NCBI GenBank assembly: GCA_019914945.1
Contig: CM034103.1
Coordinates: 6,448,001-6,512,000, forward strand
Length of the DNA: 64,000 nucleotides
Source of the DNA: Typha latifolia
Lineage: Eukaryota; Streptophyta; Magnoliopsida; Poales; Typhaceae
Reading direction: 5' to 3'
A program made the position numbers and the translations under genes. Of the stretch, positions 44,587-56,454 are shown one piece after another. Under the pieces are notes generated by a model. It made no database searches. It worked only from the letters and a program-made list of their open reading frames with translations, and was not told where the DNA came from. Each line of letters opens with the position of its first letter. Position 1 is the stretch's first letter.

Positions 44587-45240
44587 TGGAAGATGCAAAA
44601 GTCCATATGGCAAGCTTTCACCTCCAAGGAACGTCATTGCATTGGTATAGATCAGTTATTCGTGGTGGTGGATTTATCGAATGGGCTGATTTTTGTAAGA
44701 GGATTACACGCAGATTTCGGACAGTGACATATGATGACTTTGCCGCCATATTAAGCAAGATGGTTCAAAGAACTACAGTATTGGAGTACCAAGCTGAGTT
44801 TAAAAGAATTAGTAGTCGTTCTGAGCCACCGTAGCCCGAACTTACATTGATGAGTACATTTATTTCAGGGCTGCGGGATGAGATACAAGCAGATGTTCGT
44901 GCTCTATGTGCTACTACTCTTGAGGAGGCCTTTGAGAAGGTTATGAGGATGGAACAAAAGCATAGGGCTCTAAAGATGGCAGTGAAAAGCAATTGGGGCA
45001 ATCGAGATGGGCAGTTTGCACCTAGAATGCCGGTTGGAAATTCTGCGAGTTCAAAACAAGCGACGGCGAGCACTAGACCAGGACCACCTTTGAGACGTTC
45101 TTCCGATGTTAGAGGAGGCACTAGCCCCCCGTTCGAACTCTCACACCTGCTCAGGTGGAGGAGCGAAGATCAAAGGGCCTTTGCTTTCAATGTGATGAGC
45201 GTTTCACCCCCGGTCACCGGTGTCCTAAACCGATCTGGAG
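44587..45240 (+). pseudogene. Ty3/gypsy family A gag
   Basis: Gag core ASFHLQGTSLHWYRSVIRGG, YQAEFKRISSRSEPP, FISGLRDEIQADVRAL, RMEQKHRALKMAVKSNWGNR, then a zinc-knuckle region (CFQCDERFTPGHRCPKP at 45178-45232). The N-terminus is missing because the join to the LTR is illegitimate. One stop after SEPP and frameshifts break it. Confidence 0.86.
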
Positions 45241-45628
45241 TGTGATGCTTATCGATGGTCTTGAGGAGGATGATGAGGTTGTTGATGGTGGAGAATGTCC
45301 AGAGGAGGTCCATGAGGAGGCCGTTGTGGAGGGCGTTGAGGAAGATATCCAAGCTGAAATATCGATGCATGAATATTCGGGTACTTCCGCACCGAGGACG
45401 TTACGAGTAGACAGACTCATTAGAAAGCATTGTGTGCACATCCTCATTGATTCTGGGAGTACACACAACTTTCTAGACGAGAGGCTAGTGAGGAGATTGG
45501 GTTTGGATGCCAAATCGACTACGGGGTTTGACATTGCTATTGGAGACGGTATGAAGCTTAGGGCGGAGAGCTTGTGTCACCGAGTCGGTATACGGGTGCA
45601 AGGACATGACATCATTGTGGACTTATAA
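45155..45628 (+). pseudogene. Ty3/gypsy family A zinc knuckle and protease
   Basis: An uninterrupted 157-codon frame holds CFQCDERFTPGHRC, an acidic linker, HILIDSGSTHNF with an intact DSG active site, GLDAKSTTGFDIAIGDG and VGIRVQGHDIIVDL. A stop follows immediately. It is the best-preserved protease of the A copies. Confidence 0.85.
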
Positions 45629-45899
45629 CCGTTGGCGCTTCGAGGAGCGGACATTGTCCTTGGTGCCTAGTAGTTATAGAGTTTGGGACCTATCACATTT
45701 AATTTCTGGAGCATGTGGATAAAATATAAACAAGGAAACAAAGATGTGCGGCTTGATGGTGTTCAGTCTTCACCGATTTCTGCGATGCAGCCTATGATGG
45801 GGCTGCCTTGTGCGTATGATTTGGCCTATCTTCTCTAGTTAGGACCAGCAGGAGATGACCCTCAAACGAGTTCAGGTACTACCATTGAATTGTCTAATT

Positions 45900-47122
45900 T
45901 ATTATATAATTTTTTTGGACTGTTTGAGGAGCCACAGGAGTTGCCACCGAGGAGAGCGGTAGACCATCTCATAGAGATTGTACCCAGGGCTACACCGATA
46001 AATGTGAGACCATAATCGGTATCCACATGTGCAAAAAGAAGTTATCTCAAAGATGGTTGCCAAGATGTTGGAGCAAGGCCTCATTCAAATAAGTCATAGC
46101 TCATACTCATCCCCCGTGCTATTGGCATGAAAAAAGGACGGGACATGGCATTTTTGTGTTGACTATCGGGCATTAAACGCTATTACCATTAAGGACTGAT
46201 ATCCTATTCCGGTTATCGAGGAGTTGCTAGACTTGCTTGCAGGGGTGACTATATTCAGCAAGCTTGACTTGAGGGCTGGGCATCATCAAATTAGAGTTCA
46301 CCCGGCGGATGTGCACAAAACTGCATTTCGAACTCCGGACGGGTATTACGAGTTCCGAGTGATGCCTTTTGGTCTCACCAATGTTCTAGCTACCTTTCAA
46401 GGCCTCATGAATGATACATTTTGGCCTGTCTTGCGAAGGTATGTCATCGTACTTTTTGACGACATTTTGGTGTATAGCAAGACTGAATTGGGGCATTGGC
46501 GGCATTTGGAGGATGTGCTGAATTTGTTGAAGCAAAAATAATTGAAGATCAAGAAGTCCAAACTGCCTATGTGGAATGCCACAAGTGGAGTATTTAGACC
46601 ACATCATTTCAACGGATGGTGTAATGGCGGATATGGCAAGATCGCTGCTCCTCTCACTTCTTTGTTGAAGAATGATTCTTTTAGATGGACAGATGTAGCC
46701 ACTTCAGCTTTTGAAAAATTAAAAACAGCAATGACGACGACACCCATTTTAGTGCTACCAAACTTCACCAAAGAGTTCATTGTGGAATGTGATGTGTCAG
46801 GTGTTGGCATAGGAGCTGTATTAATGCAAGAAGGACGTCCTATTGCCTATCTTAGTAAGGTTTTATCTCAAAAATCTTAGCAATTATCGACTTATGAGAG
46901 AGAGATATTTGCAATTCTACATGCGGTGACAAAATAGAGGCCTTATTTGATCGGTAAGCGATTCATTATCCAAATCGATCAAAGGAGCCTTCCATACTTT
47001 ATGGGACAGCGCATACACACTCCAGCACAGCAGAGATGGGTCACAAAATTGCTGGGATATGATTATGAAATCTAATAGAAGGGAACAAAAAATATAGCGG
47101 TAGATGCACTATTGCGCCAACG
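45900..47122 (+). pseudogene. Ty3/gypsy family A reverse transcriptase and RNase H
   Basis: The RT N-terminus is frameshifted (45960-46220). From 46224 it is open: [36 protein letters not shown] and [12 protein letters not shown] deletion near 46620 removes the thumb between an HIIS-like stretch and YGKIAAPLTSLL. RNase H follows with VSGVGIGAVLMQEGRPIAYL, LSTYERE and IDQRSLPYFMGQRIHT. It ends at 47122 in a head-to-head junction with an inverted gag. Confidence 0.87.
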
Positions 47123-47819
47123 AAAAATTTGAGAGCCTTATGCTTTTGCTCCATCCTCACAGCCTTCTCAAAAGCCCCCTCAAGAGTGGTAGGACAAAGA
47201 GCACGAACATCCATCTGTATCTCCTCTCGCAGCCCTAAAATGAATGTGCTCATCAATGTCAGTTCGGGCCAAGGTGGCTCACAACGACTACTAACTCTTT
47301 CAAATTTTGCTTGGTACTCCAATACGGTCATCCTCTGAACCATCTTGTTTAATGTGACAGCAAAATCTTCATATGCCAGTGTCCCAAATCTGCATGTAAT
47401 CCTCCTACAAATATCAGCCCAACCGGTAAATCCTCCACCATGAATAACCGATGTATACCAATGCAATGCCGTTCCTTAGAGTTGAAATCTTGCCATCTGA
47501 ACCTTTGCATCCTCTGCTGTTCCTTGACAATCAAAGTATTATTCAACTTGAAACACCAATCTGTTGGATCACGCCTAGAAATTTTGGATAGTCCAAGCAT
47601 GCGGTTCTCCGCCAAATAGCATTGTCAGGTTCGCGAAAGATCCTTAGTTCAGGTCTAAACCTTTCTACATGTTGATCTCCTTCTCTAATTCCTCAAGCAC
47701 ATCCATCACCATCTCCGAAGGGATCAACCTCATCCTCAAAGTGCTAATCCTCTTCATCGACGAAGCGCACCGGTATCGCACGCCTCTCGTGTTCCACCAC
47801 AGCCGGTCTTGGGTTTTCT
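47123..47819 (-). pseudogene. Inverted Ty3/gypsy family A gag fragment
   Basis: Minus strand: VDEEDxHFED-type linker near 47760, CFKLNNTL-like/ASFHL equivalents, MHWYTSVIHGGGFTGWADI, YQAKFERVSSRCEPPWPE, LREEIQMDVRALCPTTLE and MEQKHKALK. It lies between plus-strand RNase H and a plus-strand A LTR, so the arrangement is rearranged. Confidence 0.84.
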
Positions 47820-48593
47820 CACTGCATTAGTTGTTTATTTTCATTAAAATAAAATTTCTGTAGGTCACGTTCGAACGCAGGAGGGGTCGCGTTTGAACAC
47901 CCTTGCGAACGCCTACATCAGGTTCGCAAATACAGAGAACGTGTAATGCGCGTTCGAACGCGATCGGGCGAATTCGAATGCCGCGTTCAAATGACTGCAT
48001 CGCATTCGCATATACAGAGTACACCTTTTGTGCGTTCAAACGCGATCGGGCACGTTCGAATGCGATCGACGGGAATCCTCCAGAATTAGTGTTACTTATT
48101 ATTTTAGGACTTGTTGGCTAGCATATATATATATATGTGTGGATGGCAGCCAAATTCATTATGCTATTGAAATATTGATTTCTTGCCTCTCTATCATCTA
48201 TCTACCCTAATCTCCATCCTCCCTCTTCATCATCCTTCCAGCTCTACTATTGGCAAAGTCACTCCTAACGTCTAATCTCCCTCGATTGTCGATTTCCCCC
48301 TTCATCTATATCCCTTAAACACATCCACCATCCACCTTTATCTCCATACTCATCCATAATCCTAACATCCACTCCACCCGTCATCACCACCATCACCCGT
48401 GTTCTTTCATATTTTTGTCCTAGTTGCAATTCGAATATGCAAAGGGCGTAAATATAAAATTGTAGATCAGGGAGTTACGGATTTAATCCACTCGGTTTCA
48501 TAATTTTTTGACTATAGGAGATTGATTATAGTAATAAATTCAAATCTTGAAGGAATCGTTTCGTAACCTATCTTTTGGTACAAGTGCCCATCA
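47820..48593 (+). mobile_element. LTR, family A, 5'-truncated
   Basis: Begins within the A consensus (TGCATTAGTTGTTTATTTTC), about 28 bp short of the true start, and ends GTGCCCATCA. The GTTCGAACG block is at 47866-48065. Confidence 0.82.
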
Positions 48594-49577
48594 AAAATCA
48601 TCACTAGTCTTATTCTTATTTAGAAAACATATTAATTGTAACGCCCCCGCCAAGCACAGGCACATGCACGCCCACGCGCCCACACGGCGCACGCGATAGG
48701 TCGGGCGGGGCTTGTCACGCACAGATACTCTCCTGTACACATATAATCATGACATCATCAAATAAAACTTGCTAACCTATCCATGATCACATAATCCATC
48801 ACCAAATAAATCATACTATTAACCAAATAAACCGGTTAACATATGAATATCCCAGTCCACAATAATATACATTAGACCACTACATAATCTGGCAGGACCC
48901 ACACATGCCACAACAAACCATCAAGATGCAACTAAAATAACTAATACAAGAGTACACTATGATTCGACCTGTAATATCCAAATCATCGTCTAATACAAAA
49001 GAGCACAAATATCAAATACTAGTATAACTCAATATCTAGTTAAACTATCATCTATACCGTCTCGCATCTATAGTTCACCTCATCATCGTTCTAAAATATC
49101 TTCTCAAGATATCTGAAGTTGCTATCACGTACCATATATCTAAGAGGGTTAGAAAAGAAATAAAGAGAGTCATGAGTAAAAGGCTCAGTGAATAGACCTT
49201 ACCCCGAATCAGTGATGCCAAATAGAGAGTATATCATGTACTGGATAATATGAATCAGAAAGTAGCATGATGCCATGTATGAACATGTATATATGTATCC
49301 TCAATGACATATATATGAATGAAATTAATTCTCATGAATGAGCATATTATATCCTCAACCAAAAATATATCAGATGATGAAATTACCATATAACATCATC
49401 GAATATAACGACATATTATGTATAACAATAATAAAACTAGTCACATCAATGATGATGCATGATGCATGCCAACCACTAGATAATCGTATATGTCAGAGCC
49501 AGATAGAATCCACATATCTCTCACTATCATAATCAACCGTCTCAACTCTGAATATCATTCACCATGCTGGACTATGA

Positions 49578-50485
49578 TACCCATGCGGTGCGTTCACAAA
49601 CGAGTTCGAACGCGAAATCTGTATTCACATAGACAGAGAGTCGCGTTCACAAATGCGTTCGAACGCGGATATTGCGTTCACACAGACAGAGAGCCGCGTT
49701 CACAAACGCGTTCGAACGCGGTGCGTTCACAAATGAGTTCGAACGCGAAATCTGCGTTCACACAGACAGAGAGCCGCGTTCACAAACGCGTTCGAACGCA
49801 ACCTGAACAATTCAAGCTGTCGCGTTCGAACGGACTCGAGCCCATTCGAACGCACCAACAAAGTTTAAGAATATTGGACTTTCGTGAGTACGGATAAGAC
49901 TCGGATTTGGCTCTATCTTGAAGATCGTGAGTACAGATAAGATTTGGATTTGGCTCTATCTTGAAGATCGTGAGTACGGATAAGATTGGGATTTGGCTCT
50001 ATCTTGGAGATGATATATAAGGATTGTGAAACCCTATCTCTAGTGTGGTTGAAAAAGCATTATTGAAGGAGACTTCTTGAGGCTACATCGGTTCTTCAAC
50101 TAACAAGGCTCTTCTCATCTACAAATTTTAATCTTTCGTCTTAAGGGCTATCTAGACGAAAGATCAATCTCGAGGGTTACGGAGATTGGACTTCAATCAC
50201 GAGAAGCGGTGAATCGTGGGTTCTAGCGAGCAAGACTGAGAGGAACAAAGTCATTTGGATCGACAGGTTGTTTTGAGAGTTAGTCTTGTAACTACTACTA
50301 TTCTAGTGATTGGTTTTGATCCGAGTTTGGATCCGTGGTTTTTTCCCGTTTGGGTTTTTCCACATTAAAATCTTGGCGTTCATCTCTGCTTTCGCTCTTA
50401 ATATTTCTACGGACTTTTACTTAAGCGAACGAGTGATATCATTACATAGTATTTAGATACATACTTGTGTCTAAGGGTTTTTTCA
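49578..50485 (+). mobile_element. LTR, family C (copia), 5'-truncated, inside the D LTR
   Basis: Matches the complement of 10354-11240 over its whole length, including GCGTTCGAACGC units (49585-49850), AAGATTGGGATTTGGCTC, CGTCTTAAGGGCTATCTAGACG and the end GGGTTTTTTCA. The first roughly 130-230 bp with TGTTAGG are missing. A TTGAAGATCGTGAGTACGGATAAGA unit is triplicated at 49875-49990. Confidence 0.82.
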
Positions 50486-51718
50486 ACATACACATGTACT
50501 TTTATGATTTTCTATACATGATAAATCATATGCATATATTCAGTACGACAACAGATCATGCAACTCAGGAATTTATGTGGTAAAGAAGCCGAGAGAAAAA
50601 TGATGCAATGCCGACTCTAACCATTTATACTTTTGCTAGTCTATCACATGCATACTCATGATAGAGATCATCCCGACATAAAAACCATAATAGTATAATC
50701 ATCTCTATATATCACCAATGTACTCATATCTCAGATCAGCCTAATCAAATGCATGATAAAATATGCTTGACTGAAATCATCTCTAGATAAAATCATATAA
50801 TCATGCTGGAGGCCAAAACATGCGTGTACATAAGATATAATATATCCTAATTTGAGAAAGGCGTCCAGGGGATAAGACTACTCACAGTTTGATTAGAAGA
50901 CACAAACCACGCATCTCTCACGTCCGTCAGATTTTGAGTGACACTCATCACTAGTAAGGTCCACGGGGTCTCAAATAAGGGGGTTCGGGATCTGAAAATA
51001 TTCAAGTAATATTAATTAGTATTTTATCCAATTAAAATTAGTTCAAATAGAATATAAAGGTTTATTAGGTTTAAAAACAATTTTTTTTACTTTGCGCATA
51101 ACTAGATTCACATTATAGGTATGATTCAAATATTATGACATACTATTATTATAAAATGCTAGTTATAATATACGGAAAAAGGTTCGTTTTCTTTTTATTT
51201 AATATTCTAAATATATACATATAAAGTAAAAGCTAAGGATATAAGTATAGATAAGATCTATTTATAATGAATTTATATTTCTTAGTCTATTTTGATTAAT
51301 TAGAAGTTATTTAGTATTTACTTAATTATGTAAAATAATTAATTAATTAATAAGACTAGTATCTTATTCTACCCACAATAGTATAATAAATTGTTAAGAT
51401 TACTGAAATTGCATATATTATGAATATCAGTACATAAATCTAATAATTATACTTTACAACACTATCTATTAATCTAATAGAAATATAAATACATAGTTAC
51501 ATCAAAATAAATATTATCTATATTTAGGCATAATATTTTATAACCGAGTTAATCATCAATTATACTAATTATAATTAATAATCATCATGTTGAAGAATAT
51601 ATATTATTATTAAAATAATTAATGTCTAAATAATTTATCTACATTAATTAAGGAAGTAATACCTAATTAAATAAATAAATGAATATAAAAGAAAGTAGAT
51701 AATAAAATAATGTCACTA

Positions 51719-51773
51719 GTGCTGGGCTCGGCCCAACACTGCCTGCTACAGTGCTGGGCCGAGCCCAGCACTG
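51719..51773. repeat. GC-rich hairpin in the D LTR
   Basis: GTGCTGGGCTCGGCCCAACACTG and CAGTGCTGGGCCGAGCCCAGCAC form two near-complementary arms. Each arm is itself internally palindromic (GGGCTCGGCCC). A shorter version is at 55915-55940. Confidence 0.75.
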
Positions 51774-51779
51774 TGTAGA

Positions 51780-52022
51780 AAAGAAAGGAGTAGAAACAAA
51801 GGAGGAAGAAGAAAAAGAAAGAAAGAAGAAGAAGGAGAAGAAGGAGAAGAAGGAGAAGAAGAAGAAGAAGGGAGGAGAAGAAGAAGAAGAAGAAGAGAGA
51901 AGGGGCGCTGAGGGAAAGAAAGGAAAAAAGGAAGAAGAAATAAGAAATAAGAGGAAAGAAAAAGAAGAAGAAGAAGAAGAACAAGAACAAGAACAAGAGA
52001 AGAGGAAGAGAAGAAAGAGAGG
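51780..52022. repeat. GAA/GAG purine tract
   Basis: About 240 bp that are almost entirely purine on the plus strand. The complementary strand gives only low-complexity Ser/Phe/Leu frames, which I do not take as genes. Confidence 0.9.
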
Positions 52023-52533
52023 AGGTGAGGGAGGAGCTTGTGGTCCTGGGCCAGCGGGGACCACACCGGTCGCTGCTGGTCAGCCAGCGGCCGGCCTCTA
52101 GCCGGCGGCTCGGCTCCGATGAGCCCGAGCTCGGGCGAGAGAGAGAGAGGTAGAGAGAGGGAGGAAGAGTTTCTCACCAGCGACGGCGGCTTCGGGAAGG
52201 TGGCGGTGGGCCGACGTTGGCAACGAGGAGTGCGAAGGAAAGTCGAGAGAGAGTGGAGTGAGAGAGAGACCGAGAGAGATAGATAGATAGATAGAGAGAG
52301 AGAGGAGGCGGTGGTGGGGGTTGCGGCAGCGCCGGGGCCCGCCGCGGCTAGCTGGCCGCAGCCGATTGGCTACGGTAGCGGCAGCGGGCGCGTGGCGCCC
52401 CCATCACTTAAGCTGCGCATGCAGCTTGCATGGGCACGAGGCCGGCCATAGTGTGGCCGGTCGCGTCGTGCCCAATTTAATTTAATTTATTTATTTTTTA
52501 TTTTATTATTTTTTTTGGATTTGGGTTATTACA

Positions 52534-53048
52534 TTAATCATCCATCTATAATCAATAAATAAAACCGTCATAAAGAATCAACATATTTTCTCTGTACATA
52601 TACCTTTTTACATAATCCTCTAATCCCAAGTGTATCCATAAAAGAATTAAAGATCTAAGCTATAAAATATTTGTCCAAAATAACTTTAAATCTATTGATA
52701 ATAATCCTTCTACACAAAATACATATCTCTATCTTTTTACAAACTTTTATACATTATCACATCATCTGAACATGTCTACATCTCCAATATTATGCTCCAC
52801 AGACTATAACACCTCGACATCAATGACATAAATGCATGATTTAATAATATCTCTTCCTATTCATTAGTCGCTCAGATAAATTCTCAATATATCAATATCT
52901 CAAAATATTTCTATCAATATCGTCAAGGATCAAAACTTAATAATTTCAACATCACACTCTAGACCTCTATCTCATCCAATTAATATCCCATTCATAAAAA
53001 TTAACTACTAGCGTAATCCTAAAATAAACTGACAACTACTATACCAAT
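52534..53048. other. AT-rich spacer between D LTRs
   Basis: No domain or repeat end is seen. Confidence 0.5.
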
Positions 53049-53220
53049 TTGTTATGGCTCTGATACCAATTGATAGGCTCTGATATCAATGATAGACTTT
53101 GATACCAAATTGTTAGGCTCTGATACCAAATTGATAGGCTCTGACACCAAATTTTTAGGGCTCTGTTACCAAATGATGGGTTCTTGTACCAAATGATGAG
53201 ATTTGGAACCAAAAGATCGG
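53049..53220 (-). repeat. Tandem array of PBS-like about 20-bp units
   Basis: On the minus strand the unit TTTGGTATCAGAGCCTATCAA repeats about seven to eight times with decay, running from inside the A LTR end into the position of its PBS. At least three units retain TTGGTATCAGAGCC. Confidence 0.8.
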
Positions 53221-53994
53221 CTACGGAACAATTCCTTAAGATCTGAATTTATTACAAAAAGCAGTGCGCACAACCGTGGGAAAATATTCGTCTGATATTA
53301 TCTAGTAGCCATAAAATTATGAAACTAATTGAGTTAGATCCGTAACTTCTTGATCTACAACTTTTGTATTTATGCCCTTCGCAGTTTCGAACTGTAGTAG
53401 GGACAAAAACACAGAATAACGTGGGTGATGGTGATCGTAACGGGTGAAGTGGATGTTAGGGTTATGAATGGGTATGGAGATGAGGGTGAATTGTGGATGT
53501 GATTTAGGGATATAAATGAAGAGAATGAAATGGTCGAGATCCCAAAGAAGGGTGACTCGACAGGTAAGGGAGATTAGAAACGAGGAGAAACCTTGCCAAC
53601 GGTAGATGTAGAAGGATGGTGAAGAGGGAGGAGGGAGAAGTCTAGAGAGAAGATCGGAGGCAAGAAATCAATAATCCAATAGCATAATGAAGTTGGTTGC
53701 CATCGACATATTTATAGAGGCTATCCAACAAGTCCTAAAACAATATGAAACCCTAATTCTAGAGGATTCCCGTCGACGCCTTCGAACGCACCGGATCACG
53801 TTCGAACGCACTCAAAAAGACCCTTCTCTGGATTTACGAACACGACACAGGCATTCACAAGGCGTTCGAACGCGGGCGTTCACAAGGCATTCACAAGGCG
53901 TTCACAAGGGCGTTCGAACGTGACCTATAGAAATTTTATTTTAATAAAAATAAACACCTAATGCAATAAGAAAAGATCTTAACTAAGTGTATCA
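53174..53994 (-). mobile_element. LTR, family A, minus strand
   Basis: On the minus strand it starts TGATACACTTAGTTAAG (53994) and ends ACCCATCA (53174). A PBS-like TTTGGTAACAGAGCCC follows directly. The GTTCGAACG block is at 53930-53780. No matching 5-bp flanks were found, so it is either a 5' LTR or rearranged. Confidence 0.82.
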
Positions 53995-54008
53995 TCATCC
54001 TTAAACCT

Positions 54009-54021
54009 GGCTCTAATACCA
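54009..54021 (-). other. Primer-binding site of the D element
   Basis: The minus strand reads TGGTATTAGAGCC, one change from the initiator tRNA-Met complement, seven bases after the D LTR end. Confidence 0.7.
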
Positions 54022-54028
54022 CCTGAAT

Positions 54029-56454
54029 TTTAACGCCCTTGTCTGACACGGGCACATGCATGCCCATGCGCTCACACAGCATGCGCACGCGACAACTCGG
54101 GCAGGGCCGGTCACGCCCAGAAACATTCTTGTGTCCATATTATTAATAAAATCTACTAACATATCCATGCTCACATAATTCATCACCAAATAAATCATAT
54201 TATCAATCAGATAAACCTGTTAACATATAAATATCCAAGTCGATAATAATATACACTAGACCACTACATAAACTAGTAGAGCCCACACAGGCCACGACAA
54301 ACTATCAAGATACAACTTATAACCACTAACACATGAGTATAATATAATTTGACCTGTAGTATATAAATCATCGTTTGATACAATAAAGTACAAATATAAT
54401 AAACAATGATACAACTCAATTTCTATACAAATTATCATCTATACTATCTCGCACCTATAGCCCACCTCATTATTCTAGAAATATTTTCTTAGGATACATC
54501 AGGTCGCTATTACGCACCACATATCTGAGGGGGTTAGAAAAAAAATAAAGAGAGTCATGAGCAAAAGGCTCAATAAATAAACCTTACCCCGAATCAGTGA
54601 TGCCTAATAGAGAGTAAATTATATACTAGATAATATGAATCACATAGGAGCATCATGCCATGAATGAGTATATGAATGTATCCTCAATAATATATAAATA
54701 AAAGGTAGATATCATGTTATAACTGATCAAAGTATGTATAAACAAATCTCCATGTCATACCATCATTATAACTCTCTCTCAAATATGACATATATGATGC
54801 ATGCCGACTATGGCCATGCTATGATTTCAAATGCAACCATATATGATGTATATTGACCACTCGATAATCAGGTAATCAGATGATAATAAAATCATATGCA
54901 TTTCTCAACATCTTAGACATCAATGTCATCTCTAAAAATCATTATCATCATACTAGACCATTATGCACAGTCAACACTGGGTACCCAATCTCAACATCCT
55001 GCTCGTAGGCCCAAAGCATACCCTACAATATGCTAAGGGTATCTCAATCATAATCATACCCTGCCATATGCTAAGGGTATATTAAAATCTATCCAGATTG
55101 GGTACCACACCAATTAAGGTCATATAATAATGCTAGAGGCCAAAACATGCATATACATAATTATATAATAAATCCTAATTTGAGAAAGGCGTCTAGGGGA
55201 TAAAACTACTCACATATGATCAGAAGATGCAAACCAACGTATCCCTCACATCCGGCAACCGAGTGACAACTCATTGCTAATAGGGTCCACGGGGTCTCAC
55301 ATAAGTGGTTCGGGATCTGAAAATGTTTAGGTAACATAAAGTTAGTCATTTATCCGATTGTAATCTATTCGAGTAAAATATAATGATTTATTAGGTTTTA
55401 GAATTTCTACTTATCTTTATAACTGGTTAGATTTATAATTATAAATAAAAATATAAATATAAATATAGATTAAAAAACTAATTATAATTAAGTTGTGCTT
55501 CTCACTCTATCTTGAGTAATTAGTGACTATGTAGTATTTACTTTATAAAATAATAAATAAATAAATAAGCCTAGTATTTCATTTGTTACAAAATAATAGT
55601 ATATAATAAATTATTAGAATTACCTAAAAAGTATATCATAAGAATAGTACATAAATCTAATAACTATAATTTACAAATCTATCTATTAATTTAATAGAGA
55701 TATAAATAAATAAATATAAGTTTTACCTATATCTATGAGTAATAGTTTATAACCTAATTAATTATTAAATATACTAATTATAATTATTAATAATCATATT
55801 GAAGAATATATATTATTATTAAAATAATTAATATCTAAATAATCTATTTGCATTAATTAAGAAAGAAATACCTAAATAAACAACATAAATAAATAAATAA
55901 ATAACAATGCCACCAGTGCTGGGCTGAGCCCAACACTGTGCAGAAAGAGAAGGAGGAGAAGCTAAGGAAGAAGAAGAAGAAAGAAGAAGAAAGAAGAAGT
56001 AGAAGAGAAGAAAGAGAGGAGGTGAGGGAGGGGGGTTGCGAACTTGGGCTAGCGGGGAGGGCACTGGCCACTGGTGGCCATCCAGCAGCCAGCCTCTCAT
56101 CGGCGGCTCGGCTCCGACGAGATTGAGCTCAAGGGCGAGAGAGAGAGAGAGAGTGGAGCTCACCGGCGTTTGGTAGAGGTGGCGATGGTGGGTTCCGGCG
56201 ACGGCACATTTTTGTGAGAGAGAGAGAGAAAGAGATTTTTAAATGGAGAGAGAGAGGTGGTGGGGACGTCAACGCTGCGGCTGCGATGTCGATGGGCCCA
56301 CCGGAGCTAGCTGGCCCACCCTGGTTGGCCGGGCCAGTGGTTGGGTGCATGGCACCCCTAGCCTGTGCCAACCAAACATGGCACGAGGCCGGCCACATTG
56401 TGCCCGGTCAGGTCGTGCCATGCAAAATCTTTTTTTTTTGGATAGGTTGTTATA
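54029..56454 (-). mobile_element. 5' LTR, family D
   Basis: On the minus strand it starts TATAACAACCTATCC (first bases mutated from TGTAACAACC) and ends CAAGGGCGTTAAA, followed by a PBS. It shares the GAGACCCCGTGGACC block, the GAG purine tract (55940-56020) and the TAGCATATGGYAGGGTATG units (55018-55083) with the other D copies. About 2.4 kb. Its internal region is interrupted at once by the family A LTR at 53994. Confidence 0.82.

Larger units (their letters stand above)
48637..52533 (-). mobile_element. Solo LTR, family D (TSD TTAAT), interrupted by a C LTR
   Basis: On the minus strand it starts TGTAATAACCCAAATCC (52533) and ends GGGGGCGTTACA (48637). TTAAT at 48632-48636 and 52534-52538 is the TSD. 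Without the C insert it is about 3.0 kb, a very long LTR. Near its start are GC-rich sequence, a GAA/GAG purine tract (51780-52022) and a hairpin (51719-51773). No GTTCGAACG block belongs to D itself. Confidence 0.88.

Noticed and set aside
48637..48740. GC-rich CCCACGCGCCCACACGGCGCACGCG as a CpG island or gene start
   Set aside because: It is the terminal part of the D LTR, repeated at 54029-54110 next to a PBS.
51663..52177. Overlapping open frames of 109-143 codons on both strands
   Set aside because: They are translations of the GAA/GAG purine tract (poly-Ser/Phe or poly-Glu/Lys) within the D LTR.
53174..53994. Solo-LTR status for this A copy
   Set aside because: Flanking 5-mers do not match (CCAAA versus TCATC), so a TSD cannot be shown.
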